DNA from: Galeruca laticollis
Lineage: Eukaryota > Arthropoda > Insecta > Coleoptera > Chrysomelidae
Length of the DNA: 64,000 bases
Assembly (NCBI GenBank): GCA_963921935.1
Contig: OY998178.1
Span: 51,390,951 to 51,454,950 of the forward strand
Direction: 5' to 3'
In this document: piece after piece, positions 32,465-42,789 of the stretch
Numbering within the stretch: position 1 is the first letter of the stretch
Layout: every line of letters starts with the position of its first letter
Position numbers and translations under genes: made by a program
Notes under the pieces: generated by a model
The model's database searches: none
Told to the model about the DNA's origin: nothing
The model's input: the letters and a program-made list of their open reading frames with translations, nothing else

Positions 32465-33358
32465 TCAGTTATTGTACTTATATATATCCTTTATATTGAA
32501 GACACCTCTTATTTCATCATTTTCCATATATTTTAAAACATAGCTATTTATCCCGTTTTCATTATCTATAACATATGGTCCCTCGAAAGGTGGTTTCAAT
32601 TTCGCACACATTTGTTTGTTTCTGTCTTCATCCATGGACATTCCATTTTTGTCTATCTTATAACCTAGGAAACATATCTCTTCCTGATAAAATTTACATT
32701 TATCTTGATTTATTTTTAAACCTGCTCTATCTAGCTCTTTTAAAATTATTTCTATATGTTTTAGGTGTTCTTCTTCATCATTTGAGAAGATCAATATATC
32801 ATCGATGTAATGAAGTGCGAAGTCTTCAAATTTATTTAGTATTTGGTGTAATGCTCTAACCAAGGCCGAACAAGCACTTTGTATACCATATGGAGCTACA
32901 CAAAATCTGTACAACACACCATCAATAGAGAAGCCTGTGTAATCTCTACTATCTTCATCCAAAGGAATCAGCCAAAAACTGTGTTTTAAATCAACTTTAG
33001 AAAATATTTTTTCAAAATCAATTCTTGCTTTATATTTCGTTAATTCATCTATTCCTATAACTATGTCTGATTCTAGATTATCTACTAACAATAATTGCAT
33101 CTCAACTTCTTTCCCATCCTTTAATTCAATACTTTGTATTATAGATCTGCTAACTTCACACAATTTCTTTCCGTTTGCTCCTATTAATGTAGTTTTCGGT
33201 ATTTTAACTAGCTTATTTTCATAATTTTCAATATTTTCTTCAATTAGTTTTGTTTTTATTATGGACGCTTCCGAACCTGTATCTATTAATATTTTAACAA
33301 ATTTCCCATTTAATTTTCCTTTAATTTTTATCAATCCCATTATTCCTTTCAATTCCAA
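32465..33358 (-). pseudogene. protease-RT fusion with two internal deletions, frame kept
   Basis: A single 297-codon ORF on the minus strand. Residues 1-110 are an aspartic protease (KILIDTGSEASII with D26, IVIGIDELTKYKARIDF). From about residue 117 it is RT: motif A VDLKHSFWLIPL, PYGIQSA, active site YIDDILIF at 184-191, CFLGYKIDKNG. It then jumps to what looks like the pol C-terminus (KLKPPFEGPYVIDNENG, GPY-type module). The front of RT, and RNase H plus integrase, are therefore gone, yet both joins are in frame. Known elements need all of these, so this copy cannot move alone. The frame preservation may be chance. Confidence 0.85.
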
Positions 33359-33359
33359 A

Positions 33360-33640
33360 TCTTCCCCAAATTTAATATATTCCCTATTGGATGTTCATAT
33401 GTTATCACTCTCTCTTCTCTCCTTTGAATATTGTTCTCAGTAATTGTTATTTTTGTTGTTATTATATTTACAGTTTCTGTTATAGTTGTTTTGGTTGCTA
33501 TCGTTCTTATTATAGTTATTGTTATTTCCTGGATTGTTATTATAATTATTGTTATTGTTATAATCTCCATTGTTATTATATCTGTTAATGTAATTATTTC
33601 TGTTTTTCATAATTATATCTTTACATATCCTAATTTCTAT
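33360..33640 (-). other. Asn-rich low-complexity end of gag
   Basis: In one minus-strand frame this AAT/AAC repeat reads NNNY-type blocks (for example NRNNYINRYNNNGDYN), like the basic Asn-rich Gag tail of the other gypsy element. It ends in a stop before the protease. The Thr/Ile-rich and hydrophobic ORFs in other frames are not believed. Confidence 0.45.
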
Positions 33641-33794
33641 CTATGTACAAAATTATATTTACATATGTTTTTTTTAAATTATTATTTGTTAATTATAAAC
33701 CTTTTATTTACATGTGGTTTTTATATCCCTTCTTGACCTTTTACAATTCCTCATTCGTCTTCTAGATTCCGGTCCAATAATACAGCCTTATTAT

Positions 33795-35159
33795 TCAATT
33801 TGATTTTCTTTTCCTAAATTTCGTTTTGTCCTCTTCTCTTATTGTTTGATTCCCTTCTATCTGCTTCCTAAGTTTCTTAAAATTTACCACTGTGTCTTTT
33901 TCAATTTTGTTGTCCCCTATCTCATCAATTTTTACCAATAGATTCATCAAAATTTGCGTTTCCAATTTCTTCATATTATTGTTTCTTCTTTTTATTATTT
34001 CATTTTCCATAATACTCTCACTTCCTATCATTTCATTTTTAATTATCCTATTAAAATTTCTTGGATCAATTATCTTTATATTTCTGCCAAGTTTTACTCT
34101 CATTTTGAAATTTTCTGCATAAATTATTGTTTCTATATTCTGTCCTATGGTTTGTTCCATTTCTTCCTTGGTTTCTTGTAATATCTTATTCATTTCCTCT
34201 AACTTCCAATTAAATTGTATCCACCTATTATTATTATTATTTGTCTTACCATATGTCACTATTCGTTTTAATGTATTAACATTTGGGTCTGTTATTTTCC
34301 AATAAATCTCTTTTTCATAAATTTTCATGACTTCCTCACTTCCTAGATTCTGTAAATTGCTATCTATCATCTTATCATTTATTTGTCTTTGTATTTTTAC
34401 TTCATCAAATTCCATTTTATTACTTAATTTTTGTTCTATAGTATAATCATTTATATTTTCATTTTGTATCTTTACATCCATTTGAATCTCTTCTTTGAAA
34501 TCCTTTTCTTTCTCCTCCATTTTGTTAATTCTGTTAATCTGTGAATTGTCTATTTCCGTTATTTTTTTAATCTCCTCTCCTCTTATTTCTTGTTTAGCGG
34601 ATTCTATTTTATTTTCCATGTATGTGTTTCATTTTTCCAATATCTTCTCAAAATGTCCCAATTTTTCTTCCATTAATTTTATGATTAAATCCTTAGTTTG
34701 TTTAATTTCTTCTCTATTTTGGTCCATCTTTGTGTTCATTTCTTGTTTTATTTCTTCTTTATTCTGATCCATTTTCCTATTCAAATTACCTTCTATTCTG
34801 TTCATATCTCCCCGCATATTTTTTTCGATACTATTCATATTATGATCCATTCTTTTCATCATCATTTGGAACATACTCATTACGTCCATTTGCTCTTTTT
34901 TTTCTTTAGGTTCTTGTTTATCCTCTTCTGTTTGTTTTTTAGACTCTTGTCTGGACTTTTGTTCTATTTCTTCTTGCAATGTTGCATCCTCTTCTTCCTG
35001 ATCTTGTTCTGGAATATCTTCGTCTGAACGTTCTCTTCCTTGCTCCAAATATTGTACTTGGAAATCTCCTCTTCCATGATTTCTCTCTTCCCTTTCTTGT
35101 TCAGAGCCACTTTCTCCTCCTACTTGTTTCCCGTCTCTCAAAGTCATTCTTCTTTCCAT
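33795..35159 (-). pseudogene. gag: Gag-like protein of long-LTR element, one in-frame stop
   Basis: Two ORFs in the same frame (35243-34629 and 34619-33795) are separated by a single TGA at 34629-34631. From the ATG at 35159 (MERRMTLRDGKQ) the first half is very acidic and Gln/Glu-rich, then has heptad-like repeats MDQNKEEIKQEM and MDQNREEIKQTK, a likely coiled coil. The second half is Lys/Glu/Asn-rich and contains WIQFNWKLEEMNKILQETKE and LGRNIKIIDPRNFNRII. No CCHC box. The position between PBS and protease marks it as Gag. The TGA is either a pseudogene lesion or a readthrough codon. I cannot tell which. Confidence 0.7.
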
Positions 35160-35263
35160 TTTTGTTTTTAATTCTTCTTTTAATACAGTAAAAAAAATTG
35201 TTTCAATCCTTTTTAAAGTATTCGCCTTTGTTTGGTGCGTCACTTTATAATAGATTGACTATA

Positions 35264-35282
35264 GCCCCACGTTGCGGTGACA
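35264..35282 (-). other. primer-binding site, tRNA-Lys-like
   Basis: The minus strand reads TGTCACCGCAACGTGGGGC. Its 3' part (CAACGTGGGGC) matches the complement of the 3' end of animal tRNA-Lys(CUU). The first bases differ from the perfect TGGCGCC. It sits just inside the right LTR. Confidence 0.6.
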
Positions 35283-35287
35283 TATTA

Positions 35288-37242
35288 ATATGAATTGGCT
35301 ATGGTGTAATAAGAATGTTATACTTATTTTATTTTAGTTTAAATTTACTTTAAGTTTATTGTTTGCCCGGTATATTGATGATTTTATATATATGATAAAC
35401 AGTTTATATTACTAACATGAAAACTTCTCATCTCAGGGTAGAGTTCAAGTATTTAGGATAAAATGATTTAAGAATTCTATATATATTAGCGCCAAAGTTA
35501 ATAAATGCTTTATATTTCAAAAATAAATTTGTTAATCAGAATATGTTACTTGTTCAATGATTCTAAACTAAATACGGTCCTGTCCTGCTTAAAACAAATC
35601 TGCATAATTCAATAGATGTCATTCAGAGCTTCTGCCTATGGTAAGTAGATGGTGCGCAAGTCACCAGATGAAATGAATAACTGAATAACTCAAAAATAGT
35701 TTGAAAACGTTCTTCAAAGGAAAAAAACGATATTTAATTTAATGAAAATAAATACATTACACTTTTACAAGTGTTCTTGAAGAAATTCAACTATCTAAAA
35801 GGATGACTCTTTCATACAACATACACGCACTCTGGTGAGATATTATTATAAGGGTGAAATACAATTATACAACTTTATAAACATATGATTTTTAGAAAAT
35901 GGCGAAATACACTCCTAAAAGCGTCTATGCGACACAAAATTTTAGTTCTTTGCATAAATTGGTAAGTACGCTTGACTTTTTAATATATTAATAAATTAAC
36001 TTGTACTACCTTATTCACTTCACTGTTTTGTTTGTTCACCTCAATGATCCGTTTCTTTTATTTGTTTCAGATTCTCCTCCTGGAAAAACTCCATGCTGGC
36101 ATTCCGTTTCTACCAGAACAGGAATCGATGCTGTATTTCATTCAAAGTCCAAGCAGTTTATATAAATTCCATTATTCAGTGTTTTCCAAAAGCTATCGTG
36201 GCTATTTTACTTCCACAAGACACAAGACACCATATTATAAAATAAAAATCATGGTTAGTACTGTACAACATTCGACAATTCCTTTTTTAATTATTAATAT
36301 AAACTTAACTACTTACACTGATGTATATCTTGTAAGTATAATGTATTTGTTCTTGAATTCTATAGTCAAATTTCTATCTTCCAAATAATTTCAAATGATT
36401 TTCTTTACCAAAGAGTTTTGCTGCTTACAAATTTTTCTTCCCAAAAATAAAAACCTCTAGTCAATAGCCCCCATAATCAACAACCTTTTACATTCCGATT
36501 TTTTTTTCGTTAGCAACATAATTGTCGCCGATATGATCTTTTTTTAAATGTTTATTTACCAATCAAATTTGACTATTTATTTTATCACTCAAATTCTTCA
36601 TTTCAACCAGTGAAATGTTCATCCATTATATCAGGATATTGTATTCTAAGGTTTTTAATTGCTTAGACTTCCTATATTATTTTCATTCAATAATATTTCC
36701 TAGTATTGTTAAAATGACATTTCCTAACCTCTAAGTATGTATGTCAAATGAATATTCTTAATGTTTTAATAGATGACAGCTGTTACCTTTAAATATATAT
36801 GCAAAATGAAAATTCGTTTTTTTTTATGAGTCATGTTCTCTGAAATTCACATTATTATATACTTTTCTGCTCTGTTATGTCTAAACAGCTACACTAACTT
36901 ACTTTAATGTTTCAATCAACAAATATTATGAGATTAGCTTGACTTTACAGAATAAAACATTATTAGTTTCTTATCATGAACAAATTCTGATACTTGATCT
37001 TTTTAATAAAAGTTTGGTTAATTTATTTCACATAAATTGTTTATCACACCTATTCGCAATTATCCCTACATTATACAGTCTGTCCTTTCTGTATGCCTCC
37101 TCTATCGAATAGTGGATCGTACAGATTGTCTCCATTCAAATGTTAAAAAAAATTTTTGACTTAAAAAAAAATTCTTCTAGATTACAATGCACAATCTTAA
37201 TTCTTTATTGTTTGATATACAGGGTGTTTCACTCTATAATAA
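35288..37242 (-). repeat. 5' LTR of long-LTR element
   Basis: Direct repeat of 30407-32361. It includes the second copy of the antisense split ORF (exon-like 35899-35961, donor GTAAGT, acceptor ending 36070, then open to 36388). The outer edge runs into (TA)n, and the expected TG at the tip is replaced by TA repeats. Confidence 0.88.
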
Positions 37243-37264
37243 TATATATATATATATATATATT

Positions 37265-37312
<48 letters not shown>
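37241..37312. repeat. (TA)n microsatellite, right flank of LTR element
   Basis: TA repeats interrupted by TTGTT at 37263-37267. With 30349-30410 it suggests insertion into an existing TA tract. Confidence 0.95.
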
Positions 37313-37315
<3 letters not shown>

Positions 37316-37519
37316 TAAAAATAAAATTCCTGGGAATCGGCTATTAATTATTTATTATTGTTTTGGAGATGTCATACAAAAAATACGTACGTTTCGACAT
37401 GAAGCCATTTTCAAATACAAACTTATGGATAAAAACCTAAAATCCTAAAACCTAGAATATGTATTTCATCCTAGAATTCAGTTCACTTTTGAGAAGGAAG
37501 TAAACAATTCCATAAATTG

Positions 37520-38100
37520 GTGAAAGTAGTGCTGGTGCCAGCTTGTTGAGATGAACCTCCGTCGCTTTTGCACGATTCATCACAAGTTATCACCTTGGCT
37601 AACTAAGCTGGATCTGTGGCGATCTCAGTAGAAATGTTCTGTCTTGGTTGCTTTTGCTTGGGACTGAGGAGTTTCGGCACCATTTTTGCGCAAACCTTCC
37701 GCATGTTAAATTATTCACTTTTCGACGTTGAAGGCCGTCCTGAGCGTTGATCGTCGTCAATCATTTCTCGCCCTTCTTGAAACCGTTTATATTACTCAAA
37801 CAATTGTGTGCGGTATAGATATTAATTCCCGTAGACGTCTTCCTACATTACATAAGCTTATGTGGCAGTTTTCCCTAGTTAAACAAGAACTTCGTGTCTC
37901 ACCACTTTTTCCGAGGCGTCACTGATGCGTAGATTAATTCAATCGACTGCTACAATCAAACTGAGCGACCGGCTGACTTGTCTAACGAGCTTATGGTGAG
38001 GGAAGGACCGTTAGATATGGTCATGTCCAAACATGTAGCGGCACGCTCGCAGTTTGCTGGGAGCAGCATCAGTCTCGGGTTTTAATAGCCACACCTCGTA
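37520..38100 (-). pseudogene. mariner transposase fragment (N-terminal HTH region) and terminus
   Basis: Minus-strand fragments spell RFQEGREMIDDDQRSGRPST (37710-37795), MRKVCAKMVPKLLSP (37660-37710) and LAKVITCDES (37560-37600), the usual HTH, linker and first catalytic Asp region of animal mariner transposases. To the right, 37940-38095 is GC-richer and ends in CGAGGTGTGGCTATTAAAAC on the minus strand, which looks like the element's 5' end. Multiple frame changes and stops. The C-terminal half is missing or replaced by the AT-rich DNA at 37313-37500. Confidence 0.8.
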
Positions 38101-39172
38101 TAAATCAGTAGGTTCCACCCATATATACCCACTGGATACATCGGTACACCTTGCTAGTCATATACAGGTTACATCTTCTGAAGCAATCCCCAGGATACCT
38201 AATTGTAAAATTCTACATTATATTAAATAGATTCAGGACTCCAGTTCACTTCTTCATACATCTTTCAATGGAGCAGAAATATAATCAATGTTGTTAATAA
38301 AAATTTGAATTTTTTTAAATTTCAATTGCAACGGTTTGGGTATCGTGCTCAAATCAGTTAATTATTCTTAATCTTTAAATATAATAATAAGTATTTATTC
38401 AACTTGTTTTCGACCCTTTTGCGCTTTTGATAATAACTAAGTTTGTCGAGAGCTCAAAAGTTCGTGGTACCCAAATTTTTACAGTTAATTTAACAACCCC
38501 TTGTGTGCACCACTTCTGAGAGAAAGACATCAACGCGGCAATTTGTTTTGTTTTATCCTAAATTTTGTATAACTCTTCCAATTTCTTTATTATTATTACT
38601 TGAAATCTAAATTTACTTTTCAACGTATTTAATCAATTTTATAATCCAATATTTGCCCATAATTACTCACAGGTACTATAATTTTTCATATCACCCCCCT
38701 TTTCCAAATACCCTCACATATCCAAAGTTTAATCGAATTTTATTGAATCTCCTACATTTTCTTCTTAGTTCGGTACTGTAAGGATCGTAATGAACTTCAA
38801 CTATTATGTCGGTTGCTGAAGAATGAATTTCAGTGGGTTATTGCTTGAGATTAACTTAAAACCTGTCTCTAAATGATTTATTACGGACTTCGCCACTGCA
38901 TTTCAACATGTAATTGAATAGAGCAATCTAAACTTAGAGCAGAATTTTTAAAAAAAAAGAAAGTAACAACTAATCATACCATTTGGTATCTGTTGATAAA
39001 AATAGTTTTTGTGATTCTATTTAACTTTAACATCAAAATAATGAATTTTTCAACTGTTCAATTCATTTTAACGTTCCTTATATTAATTAAATATTTACAC
39101 AAAATTTTCAGATTATTTACGTAACTGGTTGACTTATTATACTGTAAGTTCACTGTTCCCGCGGAGTATTTA
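38101..39172. other. unassigned AT-rich DNA
   Basis: No recognisable gene or repeat on either strand. Confidence 0.45.
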
Positions 39173-39330
39173 CAGGGCTGGGCAGTATTGGAATTACTTG
39201 TGCCTAATTAAAATACGTAATTGAAATACAAATACATATTTGGTATATGTAATTCAATTACCTCTTAAAATATAATATGCAATTTGTATTTCAAATACTT
39301 GACTCTGAGGTTTTTTGTAGTTAGTATTTC
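39173..39330 (+). mobile_element. hAT-like MITE fragment
   Basis: Begins CAGGGCTGGGCA, the typical hAT-type terminal sequence, and continues with alternating GTATTTGAAATAC-like palindromic text (AATTACGTATT, AAATACAAATAC). The opposite terminus is not seen, so it is a partial copy. Confidence 0.6.
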
Positions 39331-39489
39331 AAATAATTATGGCTACAAAATACAGCTTATTGATAGGTGCGTTCTACAGAAAATAGCTCTTCATAGCTTT
39401 CGTAACTATTTCAAAGTTGGTAACACAGCACCCGTACATAGAACTAGATTATTTGGAGGAATTCATTGAGTGAAACAAATTGCTACAGC

Positions 39490-39625
39490 TTTAAGATGGG
39501 TTTATACAGAAAATAAAATAACATAAAATAAAATATAAAGTTGACCTTATGGAAAGTCTATATAGCGTTTATACAGGAAATAACAAATAAGAGATAAAAT
39601 AAAATAAAATGCAAGTTGGCCAACA
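39490..39625 (-). repeat. repeat unit with GTTTATACAG(A/G)AAATAA, two copies
   Basis: GTTTATACAGNAAATAA occurs at 39496 and 39573, each running into AAAATAAAAT-type text. The same phrase in inverse orientation flanks the (TTTTA)n array at 40667 and 41243, so all belong to one dispersed family. Confidence 0.7.
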
Positions 39626-39778
39626 TTTATCTTCGATATTTTATTTTATCTGAAAATGAATGTGCGCAATCATAAGATTATTGATTATTGCATGTTTGGT
39701 ATTATCTGTGGTTTGGTACACATAACCTTACTTTTAATACGTATTTTTGTCGTTTGTTATTAGAAAGAAAATAATAAA

Positions 39779-40190
39779 ATTAACTGTCTCGACCCTTACT
39801 TGGTGGAATCTACTCATATTAGTGTTTTAAATGAAGTTCACGGTTTCTAGTTAATTCCTCAATATAATAAAAATTGTTGAAAATTCTAAAAAATTGACAA
39901 TTGTTTCGATAAATCCATATCATCTTCAGAATGACAGAAGTTACATTTAATTTGATGCCTACCTGATGTTTCGTAGTTATTTTTGGCTAGACCAAGAAGT
40001 GACCTAACTTGTGATTGACTTGATATATGTTAATAGAAAAAAGAAGAAGATGTGATATTACAAATATTGAAGCTTAGATATTATTAGCCCTATGGTGATA
40101 TCCTGGATATCATTTTTCCAATTAAGATCAGTATAACTGTGCAATGATATAGAAAACCAGGAAAACTATGTCTGCTGATCTTTACAATTC
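39779..40190 (-). mobile_element. PLE minus-strand copy D, tail only
   Basis: A single 5'-truncated PLE tail from ACTGTCTCGACCC (39783) to TGATCTTTACAATT (40189). No inverted partner. Text is parallel to copies B and E. Confidence 0.85.
39896..39929 (-). ncRNA. hammerhead-ribozyme-like motif, PLE copy D
   Basis: CTGAAGA (N7 is A instead of C), T, GATA-TGGATT-TATC, GAAA, ACAATTGT, C. Both changes fall on unconstrained positions (N7 and the helix II loop). Confidence 0.6.
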
Positions 40191-40655
40191 AACAGAAACA
40201 GAACAAAACCTCAAAATATGGAAGGGAAGGGTACGAAATATCGATATTTTTTCGAAAATAATCGAAAAGTTTCTTAAATATTTTTAATTCCGATGCTTTC
40301 GCTTAATCGAGTTCAGTTTCCGTTGCTTTTATCACAAATAAAAATTGTTTTATATTATCTGTGATTTGGTACTATAATCTGTATATATTTTTCTTTGTGT
40401 GTGAAGGCTTTAGTTCTACTGATGGTTTGTTAAATTCCGATAATTTTGATACAGTTCCTAAGTAATCACTCTTTGAATAATATATCGATATATTGAAATA
40501 TCGATATTTTGTATTATCCATATATCGAAACTGTTGAATAATATTGATACGATATATGGATGTTTTTCTTCCCATTCCCAACTAAAGACCGATCACTTTG
40601 ACACACAATTTGTTTTATGTTCCGTGTATTTGACGAGTGAAAGTTAAACAATTTT

Positions 40656-41262
40656 TTTATTTTATTTGTCTGTATAAACCGAACAAACTTTCCTTATTTC
40701 TTTCTATTTTATTTTATTTTATTTTATTTTATTTTATTTTATTTTATTTTATTTTATTTTATTTTATTTTATTTTATTTTATTTTATTTTATTTTATTTT
40801 ATTTTATTTTATTTTATTTTATTTTATTTTATTTTATTTTATTTTATTTTATTTTATTTTATTTTATTTTATTTTATTTTATTTTATTTTATTTTATTTT
40901 ATTTTATTTTATTTTATTTTATTTTATTTTATTTTATTTTATTTTATTTTATTTTATTTTATTTTATTTTATTTTATTTTATTTTATTTTATTTTATTTT
41001 ATTTTATTTTATTTTATTTTATTTTATTTTATTTTATTTTATTTTATTTTATTTTATTTTATTTTATTTTATTTTATTTTATTTTATTTTATTTTATTTT
41101 ATTTTATTTTATTTTATTTTATTTTATTTTATTTTATTTTATTTTATTTTATTTTATTTTATTTTATTTTATTTTGTTTTATTTTATTTTATTTTATTTT
41201 ATTTTATTTTATTTTATTTTATTTTATTTTATTTTATTTGCTGTATAAACCCAACTTAAGAT
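40656..41262. repeat. (TTTTA)n pentanucleotide array, about 107 units, with MITE flanks
   Basis: 40706-41239 is a nearly pure ATTTT repeat with one interruption (a G at 41176). Both sides carry ATTTG(T)CTGTATAAACC in the same orientation. The 203-codon ILFYF ORF across it is an artefact of the repeat. Confidence 0.97.
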
Positions 41263-41744
41263 TACGTTCTGGACAACAATGGCAAACTTTTGCATACTTT
41301 ATTACCTGTAAGGTCTAATGTCAATAAATCAGTTTTTTGCTTTTTTTTCGTAACCGGTAGGGAAATTTCGGGAGAGATAGCCGAGCGGTTTAGATGGCCC
41401 AGTGCGATATTTTCCAAATTTTTAAATGATAGAGTTACTTTAGCCACTTGTTTCATTTGTGCCGTGCATATCCTGCTCCATTTTTGGTTGATTTTCGTGA
41501 ATTTTGGATAAATGATGTTCAAAATATTATTTTACATGCATGAAAAATAACTAAGGCCTATACTAACAGTATATTATTGAACGAGCAATTCATGATACCC
41601 ATTATTCCCGCAGGATGACGTTTGCGTCCCGAGTCGTAGGCTAGTGGCTTCAAAAATAACGATTTTATGAAAATAAGTCTCGGGCCACTTTCTGTTTTTT
41701 GCATCCAAAATGAGTCAATAATGAAGTTTCAACTCCTAAAAAGT

Positions 41745-42106
41745 GTCGCAGCAATGGCGTTTAACTTGGCAGAATAGCTTCCAATTAAGTACAAATTTAA
41801 TAAAGACAAAAAGCTTGCCGGCTACTACTGCTTAAACATGTTATTAAATTGAAACCCTGACTTGAGTATTAGATAAGCTGAGGGTGGTGTATCACTATCT
41901 TGTAGCAAAGGAGTGAGCAAAACGGAAGTGCCATCGTACTTTAACTGATTAGAAACAACATTAATGTAAACTGGTTTAATAAACAAGAATGGTCATATAT
42001 TTAATATGGATGAGACGGGTCTGCAATTGAGCAATGAACTGAGTTATATTATTGCAGATAAAGGCTCAAAATATGTTGCTGCAATTACGTTATCTGAAAT
42101 AGTGTA
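41745..42106 (+). pseudogene. pogo-like transposase 1, N-terminal and first catalytic part
   Basis: Plus-strand text MAFNLAE, KYKFNKDKKLAGYYCL, NPDLSIR and KGVSKTEVPSYF (CENP-B-type DNA-binding region), then HIFNMDETGLQLSNELSYII with the first catalytic Asp of the DDE_1 domain, and KGSKYVAAIT. Stops interrupt it. The gene continues after the PLE pair at about 44985. It is the remains of a pogo/jerky-like DNA transposon, and the PLE insertion came later. Confidence 0.82.
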
Positions 42107-42473
42107 ACATGTCCATCGACATGCTACGAATTTTGCATAAGTTATTTAGTTATTTATTCTTCAGTTACTCCCACCTCTAATCCAAAATTATTAACTTCGA
42201 TATTTTGAAAACAGGCTGTTTTCACATTCACAAGTCTCCTATTCAACCGGTGAATTCTGATTCGACGCTCTCTTCTTCCTGTATCGTATCGTTGCTCGAT
42301 CAGAAGCAATATGACTTATCCTGTCTGCAAATCTTTGTGTGTAGACATTTAATGAAATTAACTGTCTCGACCCTTACTTCGTGGAATCTACTCATATTAG
42401 TGTTTTGAATTAAACTCACGGTTTCTAGTTAATTTCACAATATAATGAAAGTTATTGAAAGTTCTCAAAAATT

Positions 42474-42507
42474 GACAATTGTTTCGATAAATCAATATCA
42501 TCGTCAG
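42474..42507 (-). ncRNA. hammerhead-ribozyme-like motif, PLE copy E
   Basis: CTGACGA, T, GATA-TTGATT-TATC, GAAA, ACAATTGT, C, flanked by CTTCTGTTATT upstream. The only differences from copy C are outside the core. Confidence 0.65.
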
Positions 42508-42789
42508 AATAACAGAAGTTACATTTTATTTGATGCCTACCTTATGTTTAGTAGTTATTTTTGGATAGACCAAGAAGTGACCTAACTTGTGATTGACTTA
42601 ATATATGTTAATAGAAAAAAGAAGAGAATGTGATATTACAAATATTGAAGCTTAGATATGATTAGCCCTATGGATATCCTGGATATCATTATTCCAATTA
42701 AAATCAGTATAAATGTGCAATGATATAGGAAACTAGGAAAACTATATCTGCTGATCTTTACAATTATCACTTAAGAAGACAGTTTATTA

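Larger units (their letters stand above)
30407..37242 (-). mobile_element. Ty3/gypsy-like LTR retrotransposon with very long LTRs, internally deleted
   Basis: Two direct repeats of about 1.95 kb (30407-32361, 35288-37242) flank 2.9 kb of minus-strand coding sequence (gag, then protease joined to RT). A tRNA-Lys-like PBS lies beside the right LTR and a purine tract beside the left. The LTRs differ at roughly 25 sites by eye (about 1.3 %). RNase H and integrase are missing, so it depends on other copies. (TA)n tracts touch both ends, so any target duplication is hidden. Confidence 0.88.

Noticed and set aside
33349..33736. Thr/Ile-rich minus-strand ORF and hydrophobic plus-strand ORFs
   Set aside because: Alternative frames of an AAT/AAC repeat at the gag end.
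34698..35191. Phe/Leu-rich plus-strand ORFs resembling membrane proteins
   Set aside because: Antisense of the Glu/Lys-rich gag coiled coil. Such shadows are expected.
37140..37448. 102-codon plus-strand ORF with a Tyr-Ile run
   Set aside because: Runs through the (TA)n microsatellite. No support as a gene.
40637..41248. 203-codon ORF made of ILFYF repeats
   Set aside because: Pure translation of the (TTTTA)n array. Not a gene.
41370..41415. tRNA-Leu/Ser-like 5' half (GCCGAGCGGTTTAGATGGC)
   Set aside because: No anticodon stem, T-arm or acceptor stem follows. Only a resemblance or small fragment.
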